Below, in pieces: positions 44,809 through 53,119 of a stretch of DNA of 64,000 bases. Within the stretch, counting starts at the first letter, position 1, and the number at the start of each line of letters is the position of its first letter. The notes under the pieces are model-generated. The model was not told the DNA's origin. It ran no database searches and was given only the letters and a program-made list of their open reading frames with translations. Position numbers and translations under genes: made by a program. Location of the stretch: assembly GCA_039193195.1 (NCBI GenBank), contig JBCCWS010000006.1:1-64000 (forward strand), given 5' to 3'. The stretch comes from Pseudomonadota bacterium (lineage in GTDB: Bacteria; Pseudomonadota; Gammaproteobacteria; Steroidobacterales; JBCBZW01).

Positions 44809-47643
44809 TCAGCGACCGCCGAAGCGATGGCCGAGGCGTAGCCAGGCGGTACGCCCGAGCAAGGGGTAGGTGGTGACGTCGGTATTGGCTTCGTCGGCGT
44901 TGGCGAAGAACGGGGGATCGCGGTCGCTCACGTTGTCTACGCCGAGGGTCACCCGGGTGCCGACATCGAAATCACGGCTGATGGTGACATCGTGGTAGAC
45001 GCGAGCGCCGATGGCGCGCGTCGTGTTGGCGGTGACCTCGCCGCCGCGTTCGCGAAGGGCGCCGATCCACAGGGCCTCGTAGCCAGCGCTCCAGCGACCG
45101 CGGCTCACGCCGAGGCGGTAGTTGCCTCGCCAGCGGGGGATGGCGCCGAAGCGATCGGGATCGAACTCGCCCACGCCTACGAAGGGTTCGGCGCCCGGGA
45201 ACGCGATGAGATCTCGGCGCAGCACACGGCTCAAGGTCACGTTGTGCGTCAGGGTGAGATCACTAGGACCCCCATGTTCCGCCAGAACCGAGAGATCCAT
45301 TCCGCGCGCTGTCTCCTGGGCAATGTTCTGCAGAGCCGTTTCGATCTGCATGATGTTGCCGGCGCCATCGCGTTGGATCCGGTCGCAGAACACGGCCTGG
45401 CCCGTCGCCAGACACTGGGAGAGGACCGTGTTGCCGCCGAGCGCTCCGATCGCACCGTCGATCTCGATGTCGTAGTAGTCGAGGGCTACCTCCAGGGCGT
45501 AGGGGGTTGCCGCTCGCCAGCTGATACCGGCGGTGATGATCTGCGCCTCCTCCGGCGCAAGCTGCGGGTTGCCACCCCCTAGCTGAGGCGTCTCGTTGCC
45601 CGTTTGATCGAAGCTGCCGTCGGCGGGCACGCCCTGGGCGATGCAGCGCTCGATCGCGCTCGCGCTCAAGGGGGAGAAATCGGCGCACGGATCGTCGATC
45701 GCCGGATTGGACTGGGTGACGCCGCCGAACAGCTCACCCACGTTTGGCGCACGAAACGCCTGGGACCAGGCAGCGCGCACCACCACCGGGGACACCGGCT
45801 GCCAGTGCAGACCTACGTCGAACACGCTGCGCGAGTCGAAGCTCGAGTAGTCGACCAAGCGCGTGCCCAGCTCCAGCTCGAGGGCCTGTGCGAACGGCTG
45901 GTTCACCACCAAGGGCACACCCAATTCAAGGTACACCTCGTTGCTCTCGAAGCTGCCTTCGGTGATGGCCCGCGCCGCGCCGCTGGTATTGCCCGCAAGG
46001 GTCTGGGCGTCGGGCTGGTCGCGTCCTTCCTCGCGCCGGTACTCGTAGCCCACCGCCATGGAGAGATCACCTGCCCACAGGCGCAGGGGGCTGCCCCCGG
46101 CGTTCAGGGACACGACGGTCTGCTCGTTGACGCCGACGTCCTCGAGGTCCGCGCCGATGAACGCCAGCATGGCGCTATCGATGCTGCCAGGCCCGCCGAA
46201 CAGGTTCAGGGGCACGCAGTCGGCAATCGGCGCGGTGGGCGTACCGCAGGTAGCGCGTCCGGCCGAATCGATGAACGACGGGCCCAGAGCGGCACGCAGG
46301 CGATCGTCCAGCAGGTCGCCCGTTTGCCGCTGTTTGGTCTCGTTGCGCGCTTGGTTCAGGCTCGCATCCCATCGCCAGTTGCCTAGATCGCCCCGCGCCC
46401 CAAGCACGCCGCGCCACGCGCGGTTATCCTGGATAAACTCCCGCGGCCCGGCTTCCACCAGGCGACGTCGTACATCGGTCAGCGTTTCGCCGAAGGGGTT
46501 GAAGAGGTTGGTCGCATCGACCACCACGTCCGTCTCGCGGCTGGTGAACAGGGGTAAGGGCGCCAGCTGCTGATCCGAGTCCCGTCGGTGGTACAAGGCC
46601 TCGGCGAATAATTCCGTTCGCTGACCGATCGGCAAGGTCGCTTCGATGAAGGCGCTAAGCCTGCGCGAGTCCTGCACCAGGTCCTCGAAGGGGTTGAAAT
46701 TGAAGCGATCGGTCTGCGGGCCGTCAGAGATAAAGGGCCGAAAGTCGCTCGCCTGCGCGCCGTCTTCGCCCTCGATAAGGGTCAGGCGACCATCGCTGGT
46801 GCGGAAGTTCCCCTGCGGTGGCGCAGAACTGCCGTCGGGAACGATCTCATTGTCGGGGCCCTGGACGGTCAGGAGTTGGGAGGAAAACCCGCGATCGCCC
46901 TTGCTCACGGCCTGTTGATCGCTGATCTGCAGGCCGCCGAGCACCTGCGCACGGCCGATGGATCGTCCGGCGGTAACTTGCAGGGAGACGCTCTCACCGT
47001 CGCCACGGTCAGTGCTACCACCAGTAAGCTGCACGCTCACCCCCTCGAAGCGCGATCGGGTGATCAGATTGATGACCCCTGCAACGGCATCCGCACCGTA
47101 CTCGACGGACGCTCCCGTCTTCAGGATCTCCACCCGCTCGATCCACGCGAGGGGGATCATGCCGAGGTCCACGATGCCGCTGGCACCGCTCCCGCCTGGA
47201 ACGAAGCGTCGACCATTTAGGAGTATTAGGGTGCGCTGCTCGCCGAGGCCGCGCAGTTCGATGGACTCGGTGCCGCGAGAGAAGCCACCGCCAGCGCCGC
47301 GCGCGCCCACACCGGTGCTGATGGGCGAGCCCCCGACGAAGGGTAGCTCCTGCAGCAGCTCGCCGATGCTCGCCACCCCGCTGCGCTCGAGCACATCACG
47401 CTCGATCGTGGTCACCGGGTAGGCGCCTTCGATCAAGGTCTGCTCGAGGCGCGAGCCGGTGACTATCACGTTCTCGATGGCCCCAGTCTCTGGCGCGTTC
47501 GGTGCCTGCTCCGTGGCAGCGGGCTGACCCGAGGCGACCGGAATGGCGGCCACGAGCAGTGCAGCCAGCGTTGGCACGAGGGCCAATTGACACAACGTGC
47601 GGGGGCGTGCGACCAGGTTGTCCGGGGGGCGGAAAGGGTGCAT
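44809..47643 (-). CDS. TonB-dependent outer-membrane receptor
   Basis: 944 residues: signal peptide (LALVPTLAALLVAAIPVASG), a plug domain (VIVTGSRLEQTLIEGAYPVTT, IELRGLGEQRTLILLNGRR, VEYGADAVAGVINLITRS) and a long beta-barrel ending in LGRTAWLRLGHRFGGR. The size and plug sequences are those of the peptide/oligomer-type receptors common in Xanthomonadales-like bacteria. The substrate cannot be told. The upstream spacer carries a PmrA-like box beside a two-component system, suggesting regulated uptake. Converges with the first histidine kinase. Confidence 0.92.
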   Translation of the reverse strand: MHPFRPPDNLVARPRTLCQLALVPTLAALLVAAIPVASGQPAATEQAPNAPETGAIENVIVTGSRLEQTLIEGAYPVTTIERDVLERSGVASIGELLQELPFVGGSPISTGVGARGAGGGFSRGTESIELRGLGEQRTLILLNGRRFVPGGSGASGIVDLGMIPLAWIERVEILKTGASVEYGADAVAGVINLITRSRFEGVSVQLTGGSTDRGDGESVSLQVTAGRSIGRAQVLGGLQISDQQAVSKGDRGFSSQLLTVQGPDNEIVPDGSSAPPQGNFRTSDGRLTLIEGEDGAQASDFRPFISDGPQTDRFNFNPFEDLVQDSRRLSAFIEATLPIGQRTELFAEALYHRRDSDQQLAPLPLFTSRETDVVVDATNLFNPFGETLTDVRRRLVEAGPREFIQDNRAWRGVLGARGDLGNWRWDASLNQARNETKQRQTGDLLDDRLRAALGPSFIDSAGRATCGTPTAPIADCVPLNLFGGPGSIDSAMLAFIGADLEDVGVNEQTVVSLNAGGSPLRLWAGDLSMAVGYEYRREEGRDQPDAQTLAGNTSGAARAITEGSFESNEVYLELGVPLVVNQPFAQALELELGTRLVDYSSFDSRSVFDVGLHWQPVSPVVVRAAWSQAFRAPNVGELFGGVTQSNPAIDDPCADFSPLSASAIERCIAQGVPADGSFDQTGNETPQLGGGNPQLAPEEAQIITAGISWRAATPYALEVALDYYDIEIDGAIGALGGNTVLSQCLATGQAVFCDRIQRDGAGNIMQIETALQNIAQETARGMDLSVLAEHGGPSDLTLTHNVTLSRVLRRDLIAFPGAEPFVGVGEFDPDRFGAIPRWRGNYRLGVSRGRWSAGYEALWIGALRERGGEVTANTTRAIGARVYHDVTISRDFDVGTRVTLGVDNVSDRDPPFFANADEANTDVTTYPLLGRTAWLRLGHRFGGR

Positions 47644-47731
47644 CGAGAGCTGTACCTCAGGGCCTGCTTCGTGCCGCGTCCTGCAGCCGAAAGCTTTATT
47701 CTTGGTGTGCTCTCAATGCTGCGTTCAGGAT

Positions 47732-47748
47732 CTTAAGAAGACATTAAC
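47732..47748 (-). promoter_or_regulatory. PmrA/QseB-type response-regulator box
   Basis: Read on the minus strand: GTTAAT, five bases, CTTAAG. This matches the direct-repeat box CTTAAT-N5-CTTAAG at 11 of 12 defined positions. It lies between the end of the sensor gene and the start of the TonB receptor, and the adjacent regulator belongs to the QseB/PmrA-like branch. A clear -10 is not seen. Confidence 0.5.
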
Positions 47749-47759
47749 TGGGTCACCGT

Positions 47760-49193
47760 TCACAGTCTTTTCGTGCGCTTACCGACACTTGGAAGCACCA
47801 GGGAGACGGTGAGGCCACGCCCACCTCGTCCATCGTCGAAATCAAGCGTCGCCTTATGCAACTGAGCGATACGCCTGGCGATGGTGAGGCCAAGCCCTGT
47901 GCCCGTCTGATCGTGGCGTTCGCCGCGGGCGAAGGGTTGGCCGAGTCGTCGTCTCAGCTCCGCGTCGATGCCAGGACCGTCGTCGCGCACCTGGAGCCGC
48001 ACGCCTGCATCCTCGCGCGTGACGTCCACCTCGACACGGCCGCCCGCTGGCGTGTAGCGAAGGGCGTTGTCGACCAGATTGCGGAGCAACACCTGGAGCA
48101 GCACCGGATCGACTTGCACCTCGCCAGGTTCCTCTTCTCCCGCCTCAAGCTGCAACTGCACCTCGCGCGCGAGGCCGAGGGAGGCCTGATCCGCCAGCAC
48201 TTCGCGCAGCAGGGGCATCAGGGCTACCGATTGGGTCGGTAAGCTGCCGCCGGCATCGGCCGCGTCCACGCCGGCCAGGCTCAACAGCTGCGCCAGCACG
48301 CGCTCGGCTCGCTCCGTTTCGGCGACGATCGCGCTCATAGGCCTACGTACCGCCTCGCCAGGCTCTGCACCCAGCGCCTGCTCGGCGCGCAGGCGCACCG
48401 TCGCCAACGGCGTACGAAGTTCGTGGGCAGCTTCTGCGCTGAAGCGCCGCTCCTGGTCGATCAGACGCCGTTGCCGCGCGAGCAGATCGTTCATCGCGCT
48501 GAGCAAGGGGCGCACCTCCAGCGCCCCCGGCGCCTCGGGCAACGGGGAAAGATCACCGGGCGCCCGAGCACGAAGCTCCGCCGCCAGATCGCGCAACGGG
48601 GCGAGTCCACGACGCAGGCCCCACCACACCACCGCGCCGGTGAGCGGCACCACCAACAGCCACCACGCCACCGATGGCAACAGGGTGTCGAGCACGATCG
48701 CCCGTCGCGCGGCCAGGGGTTGGCCAACGCAGACCGTGGCGAGAGGCTCCCCGCCCCAAGTCGTGTACACCTGCCAGCGCCTGCCATCGCCAGCCTCGAT
48801 CATCGCGAGCCCCGGCGACGTGCAGGCATCGGGCTGATCCAGCGCGCCCCCGCGCGAGGCGCGGGCTTCGATGATGCCGGGCCGAGCGAAGCGGTAGGCC
48901 AAACTTCCGGACCATGCCTCGAGGGTGTCTTGGGAGGTCCCCGCTGCCGCACCCACGGATTCGAACAGTTCCGCCAGCTCGCGATCGATGTTCTCCGCGT
49001 TCGCTTCGGTGCCCGTTCGGGGCTCCGCAAGCACCCAGAGCAACAGCACGCGTGCGCTCTCGGCCAGCTGCGTATCGAGGAACGCGGCGATACGGTTACT
49101 CGCCGCCACGTAGCCCGTCCCCGCTGCCGCCGCTGCGATGAGCAGCAACGCCGGCAACAGCAGCGTGAGCAGTCGGCGGCGGATGGAGCTCAC
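47760..49193 (-). CDS. Sensor histidine kinase, QseC/PmrB-like
   Basis: 477 residues. Two membrane helices (about 7-28 and 165-185) enclose a periplasmic sensor domain, then HAMP, the histidine box in FSAEAAHELRTPLATV, and HATPase with NLVDNALRYTPAGG, VRDDGPGID and TGTGLGLTIARR. The RLIDQERRFSAEAAHELRTPLA string is characteristic of QseC-like sensors. GTG start overlaps the stop of the upstream regulator by 4 bases. A divalent metal or antimicrobial signal is possible by family, not shown here. Confidence 0.92.
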   Translation of the reverse strand: MSSIRRRLLTLLLPALLLIAAAAAGTGYVAASNRIAAFLDTQLAESARVLLLWVLAEPRTGTEANAENIDRELAELFESVGAAAGTSQDTLEAWSGSLAYRFARPGIIEARASRGGALDQPDACTSPGLAMIEAGDGRRWQVYTTWGGEPLATVCVGQPLAARRAIVLDTLLPSVAWWLLVVPLTGAVVWWGLRRGLAPLRDLAAELRARAPGDLSPLPEAPGALEVRPLLSAMNDLLARQRRLIDQERRFSAEAAHELRTPLATVRLRAEQALGAEPGEAVRRPMSAIVAETERAERVLAQLLSLAGVDAADAGGSLPTQSVALMPLLREVLADQASLGLAREVQLQLEAGEEEPGEVQVDPVLLQVLLRNLVDNALRYTPAGGRVEVDVTREDAGVRLQVRDDGPGIDAELRRRLGQPFARGERHDQTGTGLGLTIARRIAQLHKATLDFDDGRGGRGLTVSLVLPSVGKRTKRL

Positions 49194-49897
49194 GAGGACG
49201 GCGGCTCGTCATGCGAGGGGTTGGGCGCCTCGAGGACATAGCCGATGCCGTGCACGGTGCGGATCACGCTTGCGTCGAGCTTGCGCCGCAAGCGGTGGAT
49301 GTAGACATCGAGCGTGTTGCTGCCAGGCGTGCGCGCCGACCTTGCCAAAACCGCCTCCAGGCGGTCTCGCGGCATAACGCGACCGGCCTGACGGAGCAGG
49401 CACTCGAGCAAGTCGTACTCGCTCGCCGTCAGACTCACGGCCCGACCCAGGTACTGAGCGCCGCGCGGATCTTGCGTCAGCTGCAGCCCGCCCACGGCCA
49501 TCGGCTCCTCGCCGCCGCCCGCGTCGCGACGAAGACGCGCACGAATCCGAGCCAGCAGTTCCGCCAGATGGAATGGCTTGACCAGGTAATCGTCCGCCCC
49601 CGCATCCAGGCCGCGCACGCGGTCTTCCGGGCCGTCGCGCGCGGTCAATACGAGGACGGGAGTGTCGAGGCCGCCGCGGCGCGCCTTCTCCAGCACCTCC
49701 AGCCCGTCGAGCCCGGGCAGACCGAGGTCCAGGATCACCAGATCGAGGCTGGGAGCACTCGCCCAGGCGTTGGCAGCAGCGTCGCCGGTGCGCGTCCAAC
49801 TCACGCGGTAACCGGCCGCTTCCAAGGCGTCACGAACGGCGGCCCCGAGGGACGCGTCATCCTCGGCCAACAGCAGGTGAGGTGAGGGTTCACTCAT
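49190..49897 (-). CDS. OmpR-family response regulator, QseB/PmrA-like
   Basis: 235 residues from ATG 49897 (MSEPSPHLLLAEDD). Receiver domain with Asp57 in LDLVILDLGLPGLDGLEVL, LTARDGPEDRVRGLDAGADDYLVKPF, then a winged helix (LTASEYDLLECLLRQAGRVMPRD, LDVYIHRLRRKLD, VHGIGYVL). Partner of the sensor encoded directly downstream. The nearby box at 47732-47748 fits binding by this type of regulator. An ATG at 49912 is the alternative start. Confidence 0.93.
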   Translation of the reverse strand: MSEPSPHLLLAEDDASLGAAVRDALEAAGYRVSWTRTGDAAANAWASAPSLDLVILDLGLPGLDGLEVLEKARRGGLDTPVLVLTARDGPEDRVRGLDAGADDYLVKPFHLAELLARIRARLRRDAGGGEEPMAVGGLQLTQDPRGAQYLGRAVSLTASEYDLLECLLRQAGRVMPRDRLEAVLARSARTPGSNTLDVYIHRLRRKLDASVIRTVHGIGYVLEAPNPSHDEPPSS

Positions 49898-50019
49898 CAG
49901 CGATCGCGGCACTTAGCGTTCGGCGGATACAAATCACTTTCATGCTAGGGTGCTGTCGGCGCGGGCCCCGGCCCGACGATCACCGTAAGGGTAACCATTC
50001 GACGCTCGAGGTATACAAC

Positions 50020-50559
50020 GTGAATCACCGGTGCCATCTACTGCTGTCGCTGATCGCCTGCGCCCTGGCGTGCCATACGGCCTACGCCGACCACGATCAG
50101 CCCAGTATCCAACGCTACCCACTGCCGAACGATAACCCTTTCCCCATCGCCCTCGCCGTGGAGACCCCACCGGGCACCACCCTGATTCACCACAGCGGCT
50201 TGGTGCCGGGGCCCGCAGACCCGACCGCCACGCGCGGCTCGCGGGCCTTTTGGGGTGACACCAAAACCCAGGCCATGAGCGTCTTCTCTCGCATGGAGCA
50301 GTCGCTGACAGGGTTGGGATTGGGCTTCGGCGATGTGATCAAGATGACCGTGTTCCTGGTCGGCGATGAGGCCAAAGGCGGTCGGATGGACTTCGGCGGC
50401 TTCATGGAAGCCTACACCCAGTACTTCGGCACCGAAGAGCAACCCAATTTGCCTGCCCGCTCCGCCGTGCAGGTGGCAGGACTCGCCGGCGACGGCATGC
50501 TGGTGGAGATCGAAGTGATCCTCGCCCGCCCGCTCTCCCCTGGCGACCACCACCACTAG
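50020..50559 (+). CDS. Exported RidA-family protein
   Basis: 179 residues from GTG 50020, with GAGG eight bases upstream. A signal peptide (LLLSLIACALACHTAYA) precedes a YjgF/RidA domain containing HHSGLVPG, TKTQAMSVFSRMEQSLTGLG, VIKMTVFLVGD and PARSAVQVAGLAGDGMLVEIEVI. The RidA arginine and glutamate used in enamine hydrolysis appear present (PARSAV, EIEVI). Ordinary RidA acts in the cytoplasm; the leader points to a periplasmic variant. The product ends in HHH. Confidence 0.82.
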   Translation: MNHRCHLLLSLIACALACHTAYADHDQPSIQRYPLPNDNPFPIALAVETPPGTTLIHHSGLVPGPADPTATRGSRAFWGDTKTQAMSVFSRMEQSLTGLGLGFGDVIKMTVFLVGDEAKGGRMDFGGFMEAYTQYFGTEEQPNLPARSAVQVAGLAGDGMLVEIEVILARPLSPGDHHH

Positions 50560-50565
50560 CGTCCA

Positions 50566-51417
50566 GTGATCGAACCCTCCGCCTCCGGTCCGACGAGCCT
50601 GCGCACCCGCTATCCGCAACGGATCGTCTGCTTGACCGAGGAAACCACCGAGACCCTTTACCTCCTCGGTGAGCAGTCACGCATCGTGGGCATCTCAGGC
50701 TTCACCGTACGCCCGCCGCAAGCGCGGCGGGAGAAGCCCAGGGTCTCGGCCTTCACCAGCGCCAAGATCGACAAGATCCTGGCTCTCGAGCCCGACCTCG
50801 TGCTGGGGTTCTCGGATCTGCAGGCGGATATCGCCTCGGAGCTGATCCGCGCGGGGGTGGCCGTCCACGTGTTTAACCAGCGCAGCGTTGAGCAGATCCT
50901 AGACATGATCGTGGTGCTCGGCGGCCTGATCGGTTGCCACGCACGCGCGGAGCGCTTGGTCCAGGAGCTCGAAATGGGCCTTGAGGAGGTTAAGACCCTG
51001 GCCCGGGAACTCCCCCGCCGCCCTCGCGTCTACTTCGAAGAATGGGATGAGCCACCTATTGCTGCCATCAGGTGGGTATCGGAGCTGCTGCAGCTAGCGG
51101 GCGGCGACAACGTTTTCATTGATTTGGCCCAGAAACCGCTCGGAAAAGACCGAATCATCGCCGCTCATCAAGAGATCATCGACACCGCGCCGGACATCAT
51201 CATCGGCTCCTGGTGCGGTAAGAAGTTTCGCCCCGAACGGGTGGCCGAGCGTCCGGGTTACGACATCGTCCCCGCGGTTCGCTACGGGCACCTGTACGAG
51301 GTGAAATCGGCGATCATCCTGCAGCCCGGCCCCGCCGCCCTGACCGACGGCGTACGCGCCCTAGCCGACATCTTTCAACGCTGGGCGGAAGACCCAGACG
51401 CTATCGGGAACGGCTAG
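50566..51417 (+). CDS. BtuF-like ABC-type periplasmic-binding fold protein without signal peptide
   Basis: 283 residues beginning at GTG 50566. Fold of the cobalamin/iron-siderophore binding proteins: RIVCLTEETTETLYLLGEQSRIVGISGF, KILALEPDLVLGFSD, VHVFNQRSVEQILDMIVVLG and RVYFEEWDEPPIAAI. No signal peptide or lipobox is visible, and no ABC permease or ATPase is adjacent. A cytoplasmic cobalamin-binding protein is the usual database label for such genes; the ligand here is unknown. Six bases after ridA. Confidence 0.78.
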   Translation: MIEPSASGPTSLRTRYPQRIVCLTEETTETLYLLGEQSRIVGISGFTVRPPQARREKPRVSAFTSAKIDKILALEPDLVLGFSDLQADIASELIRAGVAVHVFNQRSVEQILDMIVVLGGLIGCHARAERLVQELEMGLEEVKTLARELPRRPRVYFEEWDEPPIAAIRWVSELLQLAGGDNVFIDLAQKPLGKDRIIAAHQEIIDTAPDIIIGSWCGKKFRPERVAERPGYDIVPAVRYGHLYEVKSAIILQPGPAALTDGVRALADIFQRWAEDPDAIGNG

Positions 51418-51443
51418 ATCGCCCCCACCCCCCTGAGTCCCCC

Positions 51444-51771
51444 ATGAGTCGCATCTACAACGTCAGCGCTCGGCCCGCCGCGCCGACCCAGGCCGTTTTC
51501 AAACGCACCCCCGCATTCGAACGGTGGCAAGTTGGCGAGGACGCCGCTTACCTGCACCACCACACCCACGCCAAGGCGGACTCGATGACCGCCCACCTAC
51601 GCGTGCTGCCTCGCCGGCGCTGAAGAAGCCAGCATGTCGTCGCCAAAGGGTCACCGCTGCGTCGGCGGCATGCGCGCCAGCCTCAACGACGCGATGCCTT
51701 AGGAACACGTGGACGCCCTCTTGGCGTACACGCAGGACTTTTAACGCCTCCACGGCCAACGAAACGAATAA
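51444..51771 (+). pseudogene. serC: Decayed phosphoserine aminotransferase (serC) remnant
   Basis: Three collinear pieces of SerC survive in about 330 bases instead of roughly 1080. From ATG 51444, MSRIYNVSARPAAPTQAVFK matches the SerC N-terminus. In the same frame, RWQVGEDAAYLHH matches the mid-protein WQLSDNAAYMHY region of E. coli SerC. After a frame change, KGHRCVGGMRASLNDAMP (codons from 51646) matches the C-terminus, followed by stop TAG at 51700, EHVDALLAYTQDF, stop TAA at 51742 and a final TAA at 51769. Two large internal deletions, a frameshift and two in-frame stops leave no function. serA follows 8 bases later, the usual serC-serA order. Confidence 0.85.
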
Positions 51772-51778
51772 CACCGCT

Positions 51779-52942
51779 ATGTACAGGATTCTCAAACTCA
51801 ACAACATCGCCGCCACCGGCCTCGCTGAGTTGCCCCACGATCGCTACGAGATCGGCACGGAGATCTCTCAACCGGATGGGATCCTCGTGCGCTCGACGAA
51901 GATGCACGACATGGAACTGCCCGCGTCCCTCAAGGCCGTGGCCCGCGCCGGTGCCGGCGTCAACAACATCCCCGTGGAGGCGCTCACTGCGCGCGGCATC
52001 CCCGTTTTCAACGCCCCCGGTGCCAATGCCAATGCGGTCAAGGAGCTTGTGCTAGCGGGCATGTTGCTGGCCTGTCGCAACGTCTGTCCCGCCTGGGACT
52101 ACGCGCGCCAGCTCGACGGCGACGACGACGCGCTGCACCGGGCGGTCGAAGCCGGTAAGAAGCAGTTCGCCGGCTTCGAGCTACCGGGCCGCACGCTCGG
52201 CATCGTCGGTCTCGGCGCCATCGGTGTGCAGGTAGCGAATGCCGCCCTCGCCCTTGGCATGCGGGTGATCGGGCACGACCCGACCATCACCGTGGAGCGC
52301 GCCTGGCAGCTCTCGGCCCAGGTCGAGCAAGCCGGCAGCGTAGACGAGGTGGTTGCCGCCGCAGAATTCATCACCTTCCACGTCCCCCTTATCCCCTCCA
52401 CCCGCCATCTGCTCAACGAGGCACGCCTGCAGCGCATGCGTAAGGGCGCGGTGGTGTTGAACTTCGCGCGCCAGGGCATCGTCGACGACGAAGCCGCCCT
52501 TCGCGCCCTTGACGACGGGCCCCTGTACGGCTACGTGTGCGATTTCCCCACCGTGGCCCTGAACGCCCATCCGCGCGTCGTCGCCCTGCCCCACCTCGGC
52601 GCCTCGACAACGGAAGCCGAGAGTAACTGCGCGGTGATGGTGGCACAGCAACTGCGCGACTATCTCGAGCACGGCAATGTGCGCAACTCGGTCAACTTCC
52701 CCAGCATCTCGCTACCGCGCGGGTCAGAGCGACGCCTGGCGGTCGTGCACCAGAACCAGCCCGATATGGTCGGTCAGCTGTCCCATCACTTGGGCGAAGC
52801 GCGGGTGAACATCGTACGCATGCTCAACGAATCTCGTGACCAACTCGCCTGCACCATCATCGATGTGGATGGGGAGCTATCGGAATCGCTGCTGGACGCC
52901 TTGGCCGCGGTGCCTGGGGTATTGAGTCTTCGGGTGCTCTAG
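51779..52942 (+). CDS. serA: D-3-phosphoglycerate dehydrogenase
   Basis: First step of serine synthesis from 3-phosphoglycerate. 387 residues from ATG 51779 (MYRILKLNNI). Substrate domain with RAGAGVNNIPVEAL, NAD loop TLGIVGLGAIGVQVA, catalytic region FARQGIVDDEA and the histidine in LPHLGASTTEAE, followed by a C-terminal ACT domain (VVHQNQPDMVGQLSHHLGE, TIIDVDGELS) for serine feedback. The protein is the short type with ACT but no intervening domain. The reading frame continues upstream through the serC remnant, which is not coding. Confidence 0.93.
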   Translation: MYRILKLNNIAATGLAELPHDRYEIGTEISQPDGILVRSTKMHDMELPASLKAVARAGAGVNNIPVEALTARGIPVFNAPGANANAVKELVLAGMLLACRNVCPAWDYARQLDGDDDALHRAVEAGKKQFAGFELPGRTLGIVGLGAIGVQVANAALALGMRVIGHDPTITVERAWQLSAQVEQAGSVDEVVAAAEFITFHVPLIPSTRHLLNEARLQRMRKGAVVLNFARQGIVDDEAALRALDDGPLYGYVCDFPTVALNAHPRVVALPHLGASTTEAESNCAVMVAQQLRDYLEHGNVRNSVNFPSISLPRGSERRLAVVHQNQPDMVGQLSHHLGEARVNIVRMLNESRDQLACTIIDVDGELSESLLDALAAVPGVLSLRVL

Positions 52943-53119
52943 TCGCCCGCCCCTTCTTTGAGCGCCCGCCAGCGGATTCGTCACCGGGGCGCGCTTAGCG
53001 TTGCCGATTCGTGTATCCAGCGACGCTCCGCGGTTCCGCACATGGCCAGCGCCCCCTCGACAAGCTAGCCCTGAGGTCCGATGATCTGAGGGTGTGCTCG
53101 AACCCGTGCGGCGCTAGCC

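Noticed and set aside
44790-44811. CTGAGG/CCTCAG 6-bp hairpin between the convergent histidine kinase and TonB receptor genes
   Set aside because: Short stem with a 12-base loop and no T-run on either strand, so not supported as a bidirectional terminator.
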